Positions 1 to 8,771 of a DNA stretch of 12,667 bases are shown here, piece after piece. The notes beneath the pieces are model-generated. The model ran no database searches. It was not told the origin of the DNA and saw only the letters and a list, made by a program, of their open reading frames with translations. Origin of the DNA: Irineochytrium annulatum (Eukaryota > Chytridiomycota > Chytridiomycetes > Chytridiales > Chytridiaceae); NCBI GenBank assembly GCA_027600665.1, contig JADGJL010000866.1, positions 1-12,667 of the forward strand, written 5' to 3'. Within the stretch, counting starts at the first letter, position 1; each line of letters begins with the position of its first letter. Made by a program: the position numbers and the translations under genes.

Positions 1-1052
1 TTTTTTCTGCCGCTGGACTTCATTGGCTGTCATTTTTCAAACTGGCAGGCTGACTGGCAGATGTTTGAAACGCCCTATTGTGCACAAGGTGGTTTGCCAC
101 GTCCTCGGCTGTTAAAGCGGTCAAATTTTCGGACGAAGTTGCTCTTCGTCATCGTAGGACAGGCAACGTCCTTGTTAACGCCAAAGGGAGGGATATCCGT
201 CCCTATCGGTCGAAGATTTGCATTCGCCATCATCAGGTTATTGTGCACCTCTTGAGACGCGTAATTGTGTCATCAAGGTTGTCAGAAACTTCATGTTACG
301 GAGCTGATCAGTGACAATGCGGTTTTCAGGATGCATGTTGTCGAGGGTTTGTCTATCATCTCGCAATTCAAAGTATTGTAAAGAGAGCTGCTGAAATTCA
401 GTTTGTTGCCGGTATCAAACATGGCTTTCTCGTAAGCTGTGACAGTCTGGTAGTCTATGAAGCATGAAGTGTGACGATTCCAGGTGTCTAAGCAATCGGA
501 TTCCAATATGCCTTCAAGGAGCTGGAGCGCTCCTGCAGGTTGATCCAGATGATGTGGGGGTGTCCTCGTTGACATAGTAGACTTGTACGGGTTCGGCAAG
601 GTGAGTCTGACCACCTCTCCCCCGCGAATGCGCGTCGTGTTAGCAGCCGTAGTCTCCCGTGATTCCGCCCGGGCGACCAGCTGGCTTGCTTTCTCCGTTT
701 GGCGCCTTCTGCGGTTGTCTTCCGTCATTATATCAGCGTCGACATCATGCACGAAGATCTCTGTCGGATCCAGACTAACAGTTGGAACAACTTCGGGGTG
801 GAAGCTGAACGTGACGCGATGAGTCGTTCAAGGATTGGTCTTGAATTCCTCCGGGGGTACGTTGGTGTACTGCAGGACGGGTTCGAGTATGTCGAAAAGG
901 CCTTCGGCGATCAACTCGCGACGAACGTTTGCACACCACGGGACATAGTTAACTCCGTCCAGACGTAGGACTTTAGACTTCTTCCGGAGTTGGTCAGACG
1001 CCTGTCGTCCCTCATCGTACGTGTTGAGGATTGCGGCCAAATATAAAATTCG
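1..1052 (-). pseudogene. Ty1/copia gag fragment (element 1)
   Basis: Read on the minus strand, one frame runs from about 1052 down to 291 with a single in-frame stop (TGA, 828-830). The N-terminal part (828-1040) reads LRLDGVNYVPWCANVRRELI, the L-x-G-x-N-Y-x-x-W pattern at the start of copia Gag proteins. The next part (291-827) is basic and then Gag-like. After 291 the frame is broken, but coding-like text continues from about 235 to 88 (HNNLMMANANLRP, then RGRGKPPCAQ). A decayed CCHC zinc knuckle lies at about 50-93: Cys-x-x followed, one frame over, by GRFKH. No in-frame ATG remains, since a TGA lies just upstream of the open frame. The gene runs off the left edge. It is a different lineage from the element at 8561. 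The family call is sure; the domain limits are approximate. Confidence 0.72.
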
Positions 1053-1108
1053 TCACGATTCTAAGATGAAGGCGACCCCGTTGTAGACGTTGGATCAAAG
1101 TTGCGCGC

Positions 1109-1122
1109 GTGCGTGATAACGC
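1109..1122 (-). other. Primer-binding site of element 1 (half-tRNA-Ile type)
   Basis: The minus strand reads GCGTTATCACGCAC directly inside the proposed LTR end at 1123. The first nine bases, GCGTTATCA, pair with the anticodon loop and 3' stem of eukaryotic tRNA-Ile as I recall it (U-I-A-U-A-A-C-G-C), with C opposite the wobble inosine. One extra C follows, and then GCAC pairs again. A near-identical site follows the LTR of element 2 at 8772. The site is seen; the tRNA assignment rests on memory of tRNA-Ile. Confidence 0.5.
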
Positions 1123-1368
1123 TGTTAACGTGTTGAAAGCACACGACTCTTGTCGTGTTGCTGGCTTGCTTGCTGTTGAGTTGTTCTTTGCAAAGATTCA
1201 CGTATTCAACGATAAGCGTGCTTCGTCTAAGAACTTCGATAAGGACCGCCTTTTCCCGTCCGGGTATTGCCGACAATTCAACAGAAGGAGATATTTTTCC
1301 GGCAATTAGGCGATTTATTGTATTTGCATACGTTCATTAAACAGAGACTGTGTATCTAAAACACAACA
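1123..1368 (-). repeat. Candidate 5' LTR of element 1
   Basis: On the minus strand this 246-bp stretch begins TGTTGTG (at 1368) and ends GTTAACA (at 1123), so it has the TG...CA ends of an LTR and a TGTT/AACA inverted terminal repeat. It sits directly upstream of the primer-binding site and about 80 bp before the gag frame. No second copy is in the window, so the outer limit at 1368 rests only on the terminal motif. The element therefore ends about 200 bp beyond the 3' end of the kinase gene. Confidence 0.4.
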
Positions 1369-1565
1369 AGAAGGACCGATTTTTGGTCACGAAAAAAACG
1401 CAAGAGAAAGGTAAAAGGATAAACAAACGAGAAGGTTTGCGAACCGAAAGCAAGTGAAGTCCAAGTTGGATGTAATTAGGACGGTGAAGATTGTGATGCG
1501 CAAAAGTCAGTGGAGCCGCTAGAAGTTCTGAAATGGCCGAGGTCGGAAGTTCTCCTCGTGGTCCC
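1369..1565. other. Gap between element 1 and kinase 3' end
   Basis: About 200 bp that should hold the 3' UTR and polyadenylation region of the minus-strand kinase gene. I see no clear AATAAA on the minus strand here. If the kinase's last intron is spliced (see that entry), a final short coding exon could reach to about 1530. Confidence 0.4.
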
Positions 1566-4041
1566 TCAAATGCACGTTCTCATCACTACCGAAGCATTAA
1601 TATCAGACTGAGGCAGAGAAGGCAAAACAATTACGAACGTGTATGTGAAACCCTTAAAATTCTCCTGGATCGCTTCCGAAAGGGGCGCCGAGCTCCTCGG
1701 CAGCGAGTCGACCGGCATCATGTTGTCCGTAAAAACAGGGTCGAAGTTAGACGTGTCCATCTCGGATTCCTATTACACACAAGAACTTGTAAAAGACCAT
1801 CCAAACAACGCGGACAGCAGAAGGAGAAGAAAACACTTACGACTTGCGGCTTAAATGGCGGCCGAACCTCCTTCTTAAGAAGCTTGTCCCAGTCGACGTC
1901 GCTGAAATACGTGTGTCGCCGGAGCTCGTCCGCATCGTCCGGGCCGGAACCAAACCGCTTTTTTGGGTCTCTGTCAAGCAGCTGAAGGAATCGTCGTTAA
2001 CACCGGAAATTAAGCCTTGCGAAGAGATCAACCAACTTACCCCGCGCACGAGCCCACGAGCGGTCTCGGAGAACCCCGGTGGAAAGACGAGCTCGTTGTG
2101 TAGGATCTTCTTGTACATAAGGTTTACGTTCTCCGAGTAGAACGGCGGTAAGCCGGTTGTCATCTCTGCACAGAAGTAATAAGCCGAAATTAGAATCGAA
2201 GAGCGTAAACACGGTATAACAATAGAGCTCACCAAAAAACAGAATCCCCAATGACCACCAATCCACGCTCTTCCCATACCCCTGCCCCATCAACACCTCG
2301 GGCGCCAGATATTCTGCAGTCCCGCAAAACGTGTTCGTGACCCCATCGAATGCCACATTCTCCTTACAGAGCCCGAAATCCGTCAAGCTGACATGCCCGT
2401 TCGAGTCCAGCAGAATATTCTCGGGCTTCAGATCCCGATACACGATGTTGTACTTGTGCAAATGCTGCAACGCCAAGATGAGCTCGCAAGTGTAGAACTT
2501 GGCGCGCTCTTCAGAGAAGGCAGTTTCTTTCTGGAGGTGGTAGAAAAGCTCGCCGCCGTTCATGTAGTCCAGGACGAGATAGAGCTTCTCGGGCGTCTGA
2601 AAGGAGAATTTGAGGCCGACGAGGAACGGGCTCGTGGCCTGGATGAGGACATTGCGTTCGGAGAGGGTGTGCGCGATTTCTTGCCGTTCGACGATGTCTT
2701 TCTTGATAAGAACCTTCATCGCGTAGATCCGGCCAGTGTCCTTCTTGCGCACCTGGAGCACTTTCCCGAAGGACCCTTTGCCGACCACCTTTAGTAGCTC
2801 GAAGTCCTGCGACGTAAGTGGCCGCGACTAATTCACCCCCTTAGCGTTCAACATCAAATACGGAAGACCCGCTCACCTCAACGGCTTGATACATCAACTG
2901 AATCCTGATCTCCCCCTTGACCTTCTCCTTCCACTGCCTCCGCATCAACCTGAACCAATTGTCATGGCACTTCCCATTAATCCTCGGCGGCCTGATCTTC
3001 ATCATCCCCAAGAACGTCTCTTCCTCACCCGGCACGCTCCCCTGCCGATCCCACACGGAAATAGTCATCTCCCCGTCGGCCCGCGCGACATCGAACGTGG
3101 CCTCGTGGTTCCACACGTGGCAGCTCGCGGATGTTTGGGCGGCGGGGCCTTGGCGGCAGATCGGGGTTGAAGGCGATGGGGGCGGGATAGTGCCGTCGAC
3201 GCTGGCGGGGATGATGACGTCGGCGCCGCTACCGGTGCCGTCACCATCCACCGCCGGGCCGACCTCGGTCCAAGTCGCCTCCTTTGTCACGAACTCGTTC
3301 TTGTCAAACTCCACGACACAGTACGGTTTCGACGTCGACTTCGTCACGCCGTTAGATGCCTGTTGGTCATAGAATGCTCACCTTCGATCGCACGAGCAGA
3401 TTTCGCGCCTCGACGACCTTGATCTTCAGCTGGCCCTTAGACGAACCTTGCGTCTCCACGTTCCAAGGGGAGTTGTTCCCGCTCGCCGATGTCGTCCCGT
3501 TCTCCCTCTCCCTCCGTTCCCTGCTTTCCCTCGGTTCCTTGTTTTCCCGATGCTCCCTTTGTTCTCTGTGCTCCCGCTCCTTACTTCCTCGCTGTTCCCT
3601 CGGCTCCCTCTGTTCCCGAGACGACTGGTTGACCGCCGTCCTACTCCCGCTCGACTTTGAATTCGAACTCGAGTCCGAGGACACTGGATGCGGGTTCCTT
3701 TGCGTGGGCGTTTTGGGCGTCAGACTGCCCATTTGTTGTTGTCCAACGCCGACATTCGTGTTGACCGTCATGGCTGGCTTTTTCCACGATGATGACGCTA
3801 CTGTCGGTGGTCCCACGACGGCGTACCCGGTACTCTTAGACACGCTGGAAGTGACGGACGGATATTGCTGCAGCTGTTGTTGCTGAAAAAAGAGTTGCTG
3901 TTGCTGCTGCTGGCTGTAGAGCTGTTGGTTGTAGGTCTGCTGCTGCTGCTTTTGATATGCACTCCCTGTCGGACCTTGCTTCTTGGGCAGCACCGGTCCG
4001 TTCTGGGCGGCACCTGTGGAATACGTGTTTGGCGACTGCAT
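1566..4041 (-). CDS. YPK1: AGC protein kinase, YPK1/Gad8 (SGK-like) family
   Basis: Ser/Thr kinase of the fungal YPK/Gad8 branch, which acts below TORC2 and PDK1 in membrane and sphingolipid homeostasis. Six exons: 4041-3382, 3338-2877, 2827-2233, 2165-2041, 1981-1841, 1769-1566 (introns 43, 49, 67, 59 and 71 bp; all junctions keep frame), giving about 728 aa. Residues 30-60 are Gln-rich and 141-181 are Arg/Glu-rich. A C2-like region starts at about 203 (GQLKIKVVEARNLL) and runs to about 374, with a Pro/Gly/Ser-rich insert. The kinase domain starts at about 383: GKGSFG at 390-395, ATP-binding K412, YRD with D506, DFG with D524, PDK1-type site T540 in TNTFCGT. The turn motif (PVDS, S692) and hydrophobic motif FKGFTY (T703) are present. 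The start at 4041 gives MQSPNTY; the frame is open to an ATG at 4221, but that part reads like UTR. The 3' end is uncertain: a GTAATT donor at 1634 could remove the last residues. Confidence 0.9.
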
Positions 4042-4323
4042 TGCGAACACGCGCTGGTGATGCGATGAGGACAACGGCGGGCCTCGGGGAGGTTCTGCAA
4101 ATGGACGGCCCGGCTCGGAAGAACGATCAGCGATGGAACATCTGCTGACGTGAAGTTGTTGACGGAGTGCAGTGGAGCGAAGCGATTTTGCCTGGTGCCC
4201 AACACGTTCGTCTTTTCCCACCTGCTGAAACAGGGATTCGTTTGTACTTGATCACATTCGCACTTGAACGTAAACAATGACGTGATACAGTGTTCCTCTC
4301 ACAACTTACATCTCATATAGCAG
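4042..4323 (-). promoter_or_regulatory. Kinase 5' region / kynureninase 3' region
   Basis: The 282 bp between two genes in tandem on the minus strand must hold the kynureninase 3' UTR and the kinase promoter and 5' UTR. The kinase frame stays open from 4041 up to an ATG at 4221, so an N-terminal extension of 60 residues is possible. I see no clear TATA box or other motif. Confidence 0.4.
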
Positions 4324-6289
4324 TTACGCGTCCTTCAACGCCCCCTTCAACGCCTCAACGCACCTCCACACGTCCAAGAACGTGCAATATAGCGGTGCAG
4401 GTGAGATCCTGATCACGTCCGGCCTCCTCTCATCCGCGATAACACCCCTCAACGCCAGCCCGCTAAATACCGTCTCCATGATCCCTCCTTCAAAGAACAC
4501 GCTCAGCTGACACCCGCGCGCCATCGGGTCCCGCGGGCTGATGACTTTAACGCGCTTGTCCTCGGCAGCAACAGCGTCTAGCAGGTGCTCAAGGTACGCC
4601 GTCAAGATCATCGACTTCTCGCGCAGCGCGTCCATGGAAGTCTTGCCGAACGTCTCTAGCGAGCCCAAAAGGCTGACGGTGTCGATTACGGATGGGTTCG
4701 AGACACGATACCCCTTCGCGCCAGGTATGGGTCGGAAGACGTTGTCCATTGCGAATTTCGTCGTTGGGTCCGTCCCCCACCATCCAGCAAAGCGGGGGCG
4801 GGAGGTAGAGGTGGCGGGGTTGTAGGACGCATCGGCGGAGTGGTGGCGGGAGTGGACGAAGCAACCCCCGATCCCTCCAGGTCCGGCGTTGAGGTACTTG
4901 TAGGAGCACCAGGCGGCGAAGTCGACGTTCCAAGAGTGGAGCTTGATAGGGACGTTGCCGACGGCGTGGGCAAGGTCGAAGCCGACGGTTGCCCCCTGGA
5001 TTCGAATCCAAAACGTTAAACTTCATGTGCTAAAAGGTTCCTTATAACGTCAATGGAACAATGACTGCCTCTCCTCTTCTCCTCCCCCCCTCCTTTCCGC
5101 TCTAATGTCCCCCTCCGCCTCGCTCTAAGCTATCTACAACCCACCTTCTCATGACCGGCCTCCGTAATTCTCTTTATGTCGAACCACTGGCCCGTGTAGT
5201 ACTGCACGCCGCTGAAGAGTACAAGGGCCGTAGCGTCGCCTTCCCGCTTCACCACGTCTAAGATGTCCTCGGTCCGGAGAATGTGCTCGCCTACCCGGGG
5301 CTTAACCTCAATAATGGCAGTCTCGGGGTCGAAGCCGTGGAAGTGGACTTGGGATGCGACAGCAAACTTTAAAAACGAGGCTGCGGTGTTAGTTAAGGGT
5401 CAATAATCAAAATCAAAAGTTACGAACACTATCGGAGGGAAAAGCCTTGGATTCCATGATGATCTTGAAGCGCGTCGCCGTCGGACGGTAGAAGGCCACC
5501 ATCATGAAGTGGAGGTTGGCCGTTAAGGACCCCATAACTGCCACCTCCTCTCTCTTGGCCCCTCATTATCCATTAAATCAGCAAACGAAGGGAGCAAGAA
5601 CGCCTTCCATCCCAATTCCCTCCTCCTCCTCTCCTCTCCACTGACCCCTCTCGCCCTTTCATAAACAAAAATATTTACCAACAATCTTGGCCATCGCATC
5701 CTGGACGCTATCGTCGATACTGACCCAGGGCCTCCCGTGCGGGTGATCCATATGCCCGTTCACTCCACTAATCCACCAATCAGCTCACCCCCCTTTGACA
5801 ACAACTCACCGCTCAGCCCAAACATCTAACTCCTGCATCAATAATTCCCTCGTCCTCCTCGGCTGCAAACCCAGCGAGTTCCCGATCATGTACACTGCGT
5901 CGCCATCCATCGTCAGCCCATCCACGGGATGGATTTCCTCATGATTAGCCGGCAGCGCGCTGGCATGACCCTTGGAAAGGGCGGTCTGACGAATTGATTT
6001 CACGGGCGGAAAGTGGAAGTCCGCGCGTAAATTCAAGTGTTTGAGATCGTCGAGGTTGGAGTCGAGGAAAAGCGCGAAGGAGCGAGAGACGAGGGAGATG
6101 GAGACCTGCCCGCATATCAGTTGTTAGCAACGGCGGCTTTCCACTCGGTTCGCCTTAACGTCGCAATTCCGGGATGTCGGGATTCCCCAGCCGCCGGTCG
6201 CATCCCGCCGTCCGCCCATGCATCCCGTCGCGCTATGGACTCACCTCCGTAGCCAGGGCGGAAAGGTGAGCAGATGGAGACACGACCAT
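4324..6289 (-). CDS. BNA5: Kynureninase (PLP-dependent)
   Basis: Cleaves kynurenine and 3-hydroxykynurenine to anthranilate or 3-hydroxyanthranilate plus alanine, in the tryptophan-to-NAD pathway of the cytosol. Six exons: 6289-6245, 6105-5810, 5767-5679, 5561-5430, 5380-5145, 4995-4324 (introns 139, 42, 117, 49 and 149 bp), in frame throughout, 489 aa; the family is usually about 465. Family hallmarks: [14 protein letters not shown] near the N-terminus, [44 protein letters not shown], then [10 protein letters not shown] (D273) and [13 protein letters not shown] with the PLP lysine at about K299. The C-terminal part has RISPAPLY. Exon 1 encodes only [15 protein letters not shown]; it was chosen because exon 2 has an upstream in-frame TAA and no early ATG, while donor GAG|GTGAGT and a GCTAAC branch point join the two. 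The junction between exons 4 and 5 is the least certain. BNA5 is the yeast name. Confidence 0.93.
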
Positions 6290-6332
6290 TTTTTGACGAA
6301 CACTTTTCAAGCCTCGACGCCGCGAACACTAA
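6290..6332. promoter_or_regulatory. 43-bp divergent start-codon interval
   Basis: The only DNA between the kynureninase start codon (minus, 6289) and the EMC10-like start codon (plus, 6333). No TATA box is seen. It is too short for two normal promoters, so the 5' UTRs and promoter elements must overlap the opposite gene. On the plus strand an in-frame TAA (6330-6332) touches the EMC10 ATG and fixes that start unless an upstream exon exists. Confidence 0.6.
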
Positions 6333-7841
6333 ATGCATCTCCAGTACCCTCTCGTCCTCCTCCTTGCATCCCTTTCTCCCCTCCTCTCCCTCGCCTCGTC
6401 CCCCCCCGACGATGCTCCCGTGGCACCCGCTACACCGGCATCTGTGAAGCATCAGTTTCAGGTCCTGCATCGCGTTGACGGTGACAAGCCCTTCTCGCGG
6501 AGGGGCGTGATCACGTACGATCCGGCATCGCGGAAGAAAGCCGCCAACAAATACGAAAATAACAAGGAGGATAAAGGGGTGCAGGAGGTCGTGACTGCAA
6601 GGGCCGGGGAGGATACGCTGTATTATGTCGAGCTGAGGCATGTCGGGCCCGTCGCGGGCGTGGAGGGCGTGATGTTGAATGCGAGCGTTAGGCTGGTAAG
6701 TATTGGAGGGAGAAGGAGGGGAGCGATTGGACGTGCAGGAGGGAGGTGTTATTGTGGAGATGAACTGGGAGATGGGTTATGAACATTGCGGTGCTAACGT
6801 TATTCATCCAGTGCCTCCTCCAAGCCTCAAAATACCATGAGCACATGAATATTCATTTTGATCAGGCCGGTCAGTCCTCACCTCTATTTCTCGTTCTTAT
6901 TCTTTCTTTAACTGTTATCTAGGAATCCCCTTCCACCTCGACTACATTGTCAACTCTGGATCTTGCACTGACAAGCCCGTAAGTCGTCTGTATTAGGTGT
7001 TGATTTGATAGTAACGGTTGATCACACAGCCCGCTTTCCCATCAAACGGATTTAAGACGACCGTGTCCTTGGCGCGGGTGGCTGATGGGGCGAGGTGCGT
7101 CCATCGTACTTTTTGCGAGCGCAAAGCGCGAAGCTACCTTTGAATGCTATGTCCTTTTTACTCGCGCGAAACCCGCTTGTCTTTCTGTCACTACTGCACC
7201 CTCCTGCACCGTGCCCCTCGCGCGTGGCGCGCGTCTCATTTGAGTTACTCCTACAGACCCGTCTGCTTCCTACCCTCGGCCCTTTGTCATCCTATTACAC
7301 CCTCTCTTACCCTTAGGAACCAGACATCGCGTGGATCTCGCTTATTTTCCTGTCACACGTATTATTACTCTCTCAGCCGACCCTCCCCGATTGTGACGCG
7401 CGCTTCTCTTTCTTTTTAGCTACTGTCACCCTACGTTACGCTTTCCCTTCGTGTCCTTTACATCCCCTCGCACCTTAATCCCCTCGCGCGAAGAGCGCCT
7501 TCTTGCGTCCCTTCACTCCGATTGCTGCCCGTCAGCTTTCCGACATGTTTCGCGACACATTAGCTTTTCTTTTTTGGTTACGCCTACTTTTCCCGTGTCT
7601 AATAGAAGGACGTCATCAGACCGCGCCTTGAACAGATTCACGCCGAGACAAAGGACGGGAAGGCCGAGCCCGAAAAGACCCTGTGGCAGAAGTATTGGTG
7701 AGTGTCATTTCTTTCCTTCTCTTCGGGCCGTCAGTTGACACTTCTCCGGAAAAAAGGTGGTACGCGATCCCAATTGTCATTATGCTGCTCATGTCCGGGG
7801 CGGATGCGCCCGCAGAGGGTGGAGCCGCTGCGAAGAAGTGA
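6333..7841 (+). CDS. EMC10: ER membrane protein complex subunit 10-like protein
   Basis: EMC10 is a subunit of the ER membrane protein complex, which inserts tail-anchored and multipass proteins into the ER membrane. Six exons: 6333-6695, 6812-6869, 6923-6978, 7030-7094, 7620-7697, 7757-7841; all phases match, 234 aa. An N-terminal signal peptide is plain (hydrophobic run PLVLLLASLSPLLSLA, about 5-20). The luminal part contains FHLDYIV and AFPSNGFKTTVSLARVADG, and then a basic/acidic stretch leading to KTLWQKYWWYAIPIVIMLLM, the family's C-terminal F/W-x-x-KYW motif and single membrane segment (about 208-221), followed by SGADAPAEGG, a Gly/Ala tail typical of EMC10. The introns are 116, 53, 51, 525 and 59 bp. 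The first has a GCTAAC branch point. The start is fixed by a TAA touching the ATG. Confidence 0.88.
7095..7619 (+). other. Long fourth intron of the EMC10 gene
   Basis: A 525-bp intron from donor AG|GTGCGT to acceptor ATCAG|A. It is forced by protein continuity: GAR joins to PRLEQIHAETKDGK in frame. The other introns in the window are 42 to 149 bp. It is pyrimidine-rich on the coding strand, has several GCGCGAA-like motifs (about 7126, 7162, 7486), and holds two good internal acceptor-like sites, CCCTTAG at about 7316 and a T-run with TTTTTAG at about 7420. The short open frames inside have no recognisable protein. Confidence 0.7.
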
Positions 7842-7884
7842 GGGCCAATGAGATATGCGTTGCAACGGTAAATATTAAGAGGAT

Positions 7885-7890
7885 AATAAA
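7885..7890 (+). terminator. Polyadenylation signal AATAAA of EMC10
   Basis: Canonical AATAAA 43 bp past the EMC10 stop codon, in AT-richer DNA. A second AATAAA lies near 8064-8069. Confidence 0.5.
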
Positions 7891-8560
7891 GCTCCACTAG
7901 TGTGATTTTGATTGTTGGCCTGTTCGAAATGTTGAAAAAAAACAGCGCCATGGCAATTATTGTTTATCGCGTTATCTGCGTAGCTCTGATTAAAGGCACT
8001 GCCCGCCAGATCCTTAGCCGTCAGCCCGCTGATGTGTTTATTTGATTGCTTTCTCTTTCTTCTAAATAAAAATCTGATTGATGCCAAAAGGACAAAAAAA
8101 AACCTTGTCAAAACGCCTTGCCAAAAAAAAAAAGAAAAAATAAAAAAAAAAAGGGTTTGGATGGGGATGGGTCGCCCAACCAGTTTTTGCTTGTGCAACA
8201 TATCTCAAGCATGCCGCGAGGCTACATGAGAAAGGGTGATATATCGAAAGCAATGATGTACACACCGTGGTGACTGTCGTTCAAGTCAACGTTTTTTTGA
8301 TCTGGGGGCGGGTGTTGAGTCTCGCGACGTCCCGCTTAACTCGTCCCAAAAAAGGTTGCTCTCATTGACTCTTTATCATCCTCCATTCCTTCTAATCCCG
8401 TAATTTTGGCACATAAACGTAACAATAAAAATTACATACCAATAGAATTAATATTTGTTCATGCTAAATCACAACATCATGATCGATCCTGTCTGTTCCG
8501 CAGACACAACCTCAGTGTGAATCTGCGCCATCTTCCTGTTCGCATTCGAGGAGGCCATGT
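7891..8560. other. Intergenic DNA between EMC10 and element 2
   Basis: AT-rich, with no open frame that resembles a protein and no tRNA or rRNA seen. It holds the A-rich run at 8093-8151. The last part (about 8480-8560) is more GC-balanced and could be an older element or gene remnant, but nothing is recognisable. Confidence 0.5.
8093..8151. repeat. A-rich low-complexity tract
   Basis: Several runs of 8 to 11 A separated by short mixed sequence (CCTTGTCAAAACGCCTTGCC, then AG, T). It could be a poly(A) relic of a retroposed copy or simple slippage. No retroposed sequence is seen next to it. Confidence 0.6.
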
Positions 8561-8680
8561 TGAACTGGAAAGAATCTAGATACAATAGTCACTATCTCTT
8601 ATCTCTAGTGCGACATGGCTGGGAATGTTTAAAACTCCGATATCTTTTATAACGACGAGGCTCACTGGTTCGAGGGTATC

Positions 8681-8760
8681 TTCTTATACCTCGACCCAGG
8701 TGAGCAACCGAATACTTGAGATATGCATATAAATACATTCTTCTTATCCCTCGACCCAGA
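8681..8760 (+). repeat. 20-bp direct repeat inside LTR 2
   Basis: TTCTTATACCTCGACCCAGG at 8681-8700 recurs as TTCTTATCCCTCGACCCAGA at 8741-8760, an 18/20 match, exactly 60 bp apart. The TATAAATA lies between the copies. Confidence 0.8.
8728..8735 (+). promoter_or_regulatory. TATA-like box in LTR 2
   Basis: TATAAATA about 34 bp before the LTR end and 68 bp before the gag ATG. It fits an LTR promoter, although it leaves only a very short R-U5 if the LTR ends at 8769. Confidence 0.4.
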
Positions 8761-8771
8761 CCCAGTTCATA

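Larger units (their letters stand above)
8561..8769 (+). repeat. 5' LTR of element 2
   Basis: A 209-bp segment with an exact 8-bp inverted terminal repeat, TGAACTGG (8561-8568) and CCAGTTCA (8762-8769), giving the TG...CA ends of an LTR, and followed two bases later by a primer-binding site. Inside are a TATA-like TATAAATA (8728-8735), a hairpin of about 8 bp (8671-8679 with 8686-8693) and a direct repeat of 20 bp. No second LTR is in the window to confirm the limits. TGTTGAAC from 8558 is an alternative start. Confidence 0.6.

Noticed and set aside
1533..1985. 150-codon plus-strand frame
   Set aside because: It is antisense to the kinase C-terminal exons, whose motifs and splice sites are clear on the minus strand.
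3865..4068. Leu-rich plus-strand open frame
   Set aside because: It is the antisense of the CAG-rich poly-Gln tract of the kinase and has no independent support.
6117..6641. 174-codon minus-strand frame
   Set aside because: It overlaps the kynureninase first exon and intron and the antisense of the EMC10 first exon; low-complexity content and no known pattern.
7095..7738. Plus-strand frames of 73-95 codons within and after the EMC10 intron
   Set aside because: They lie in a pyrimidine-rich intron, have no family pattern, and the EMC10 protein is continuous without them.
7875..8265. Phe/Lys-rich frames on both strands
   Set aside because: They are produced by the A-rich tract and its complement.
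8668..8678. GGTTCGAGGGT, like a tRNA B box
   Set aside because: No A box at the right distance and no cloverleaf can be drawn; it lies inside the LTR and overlaps its hairpin.
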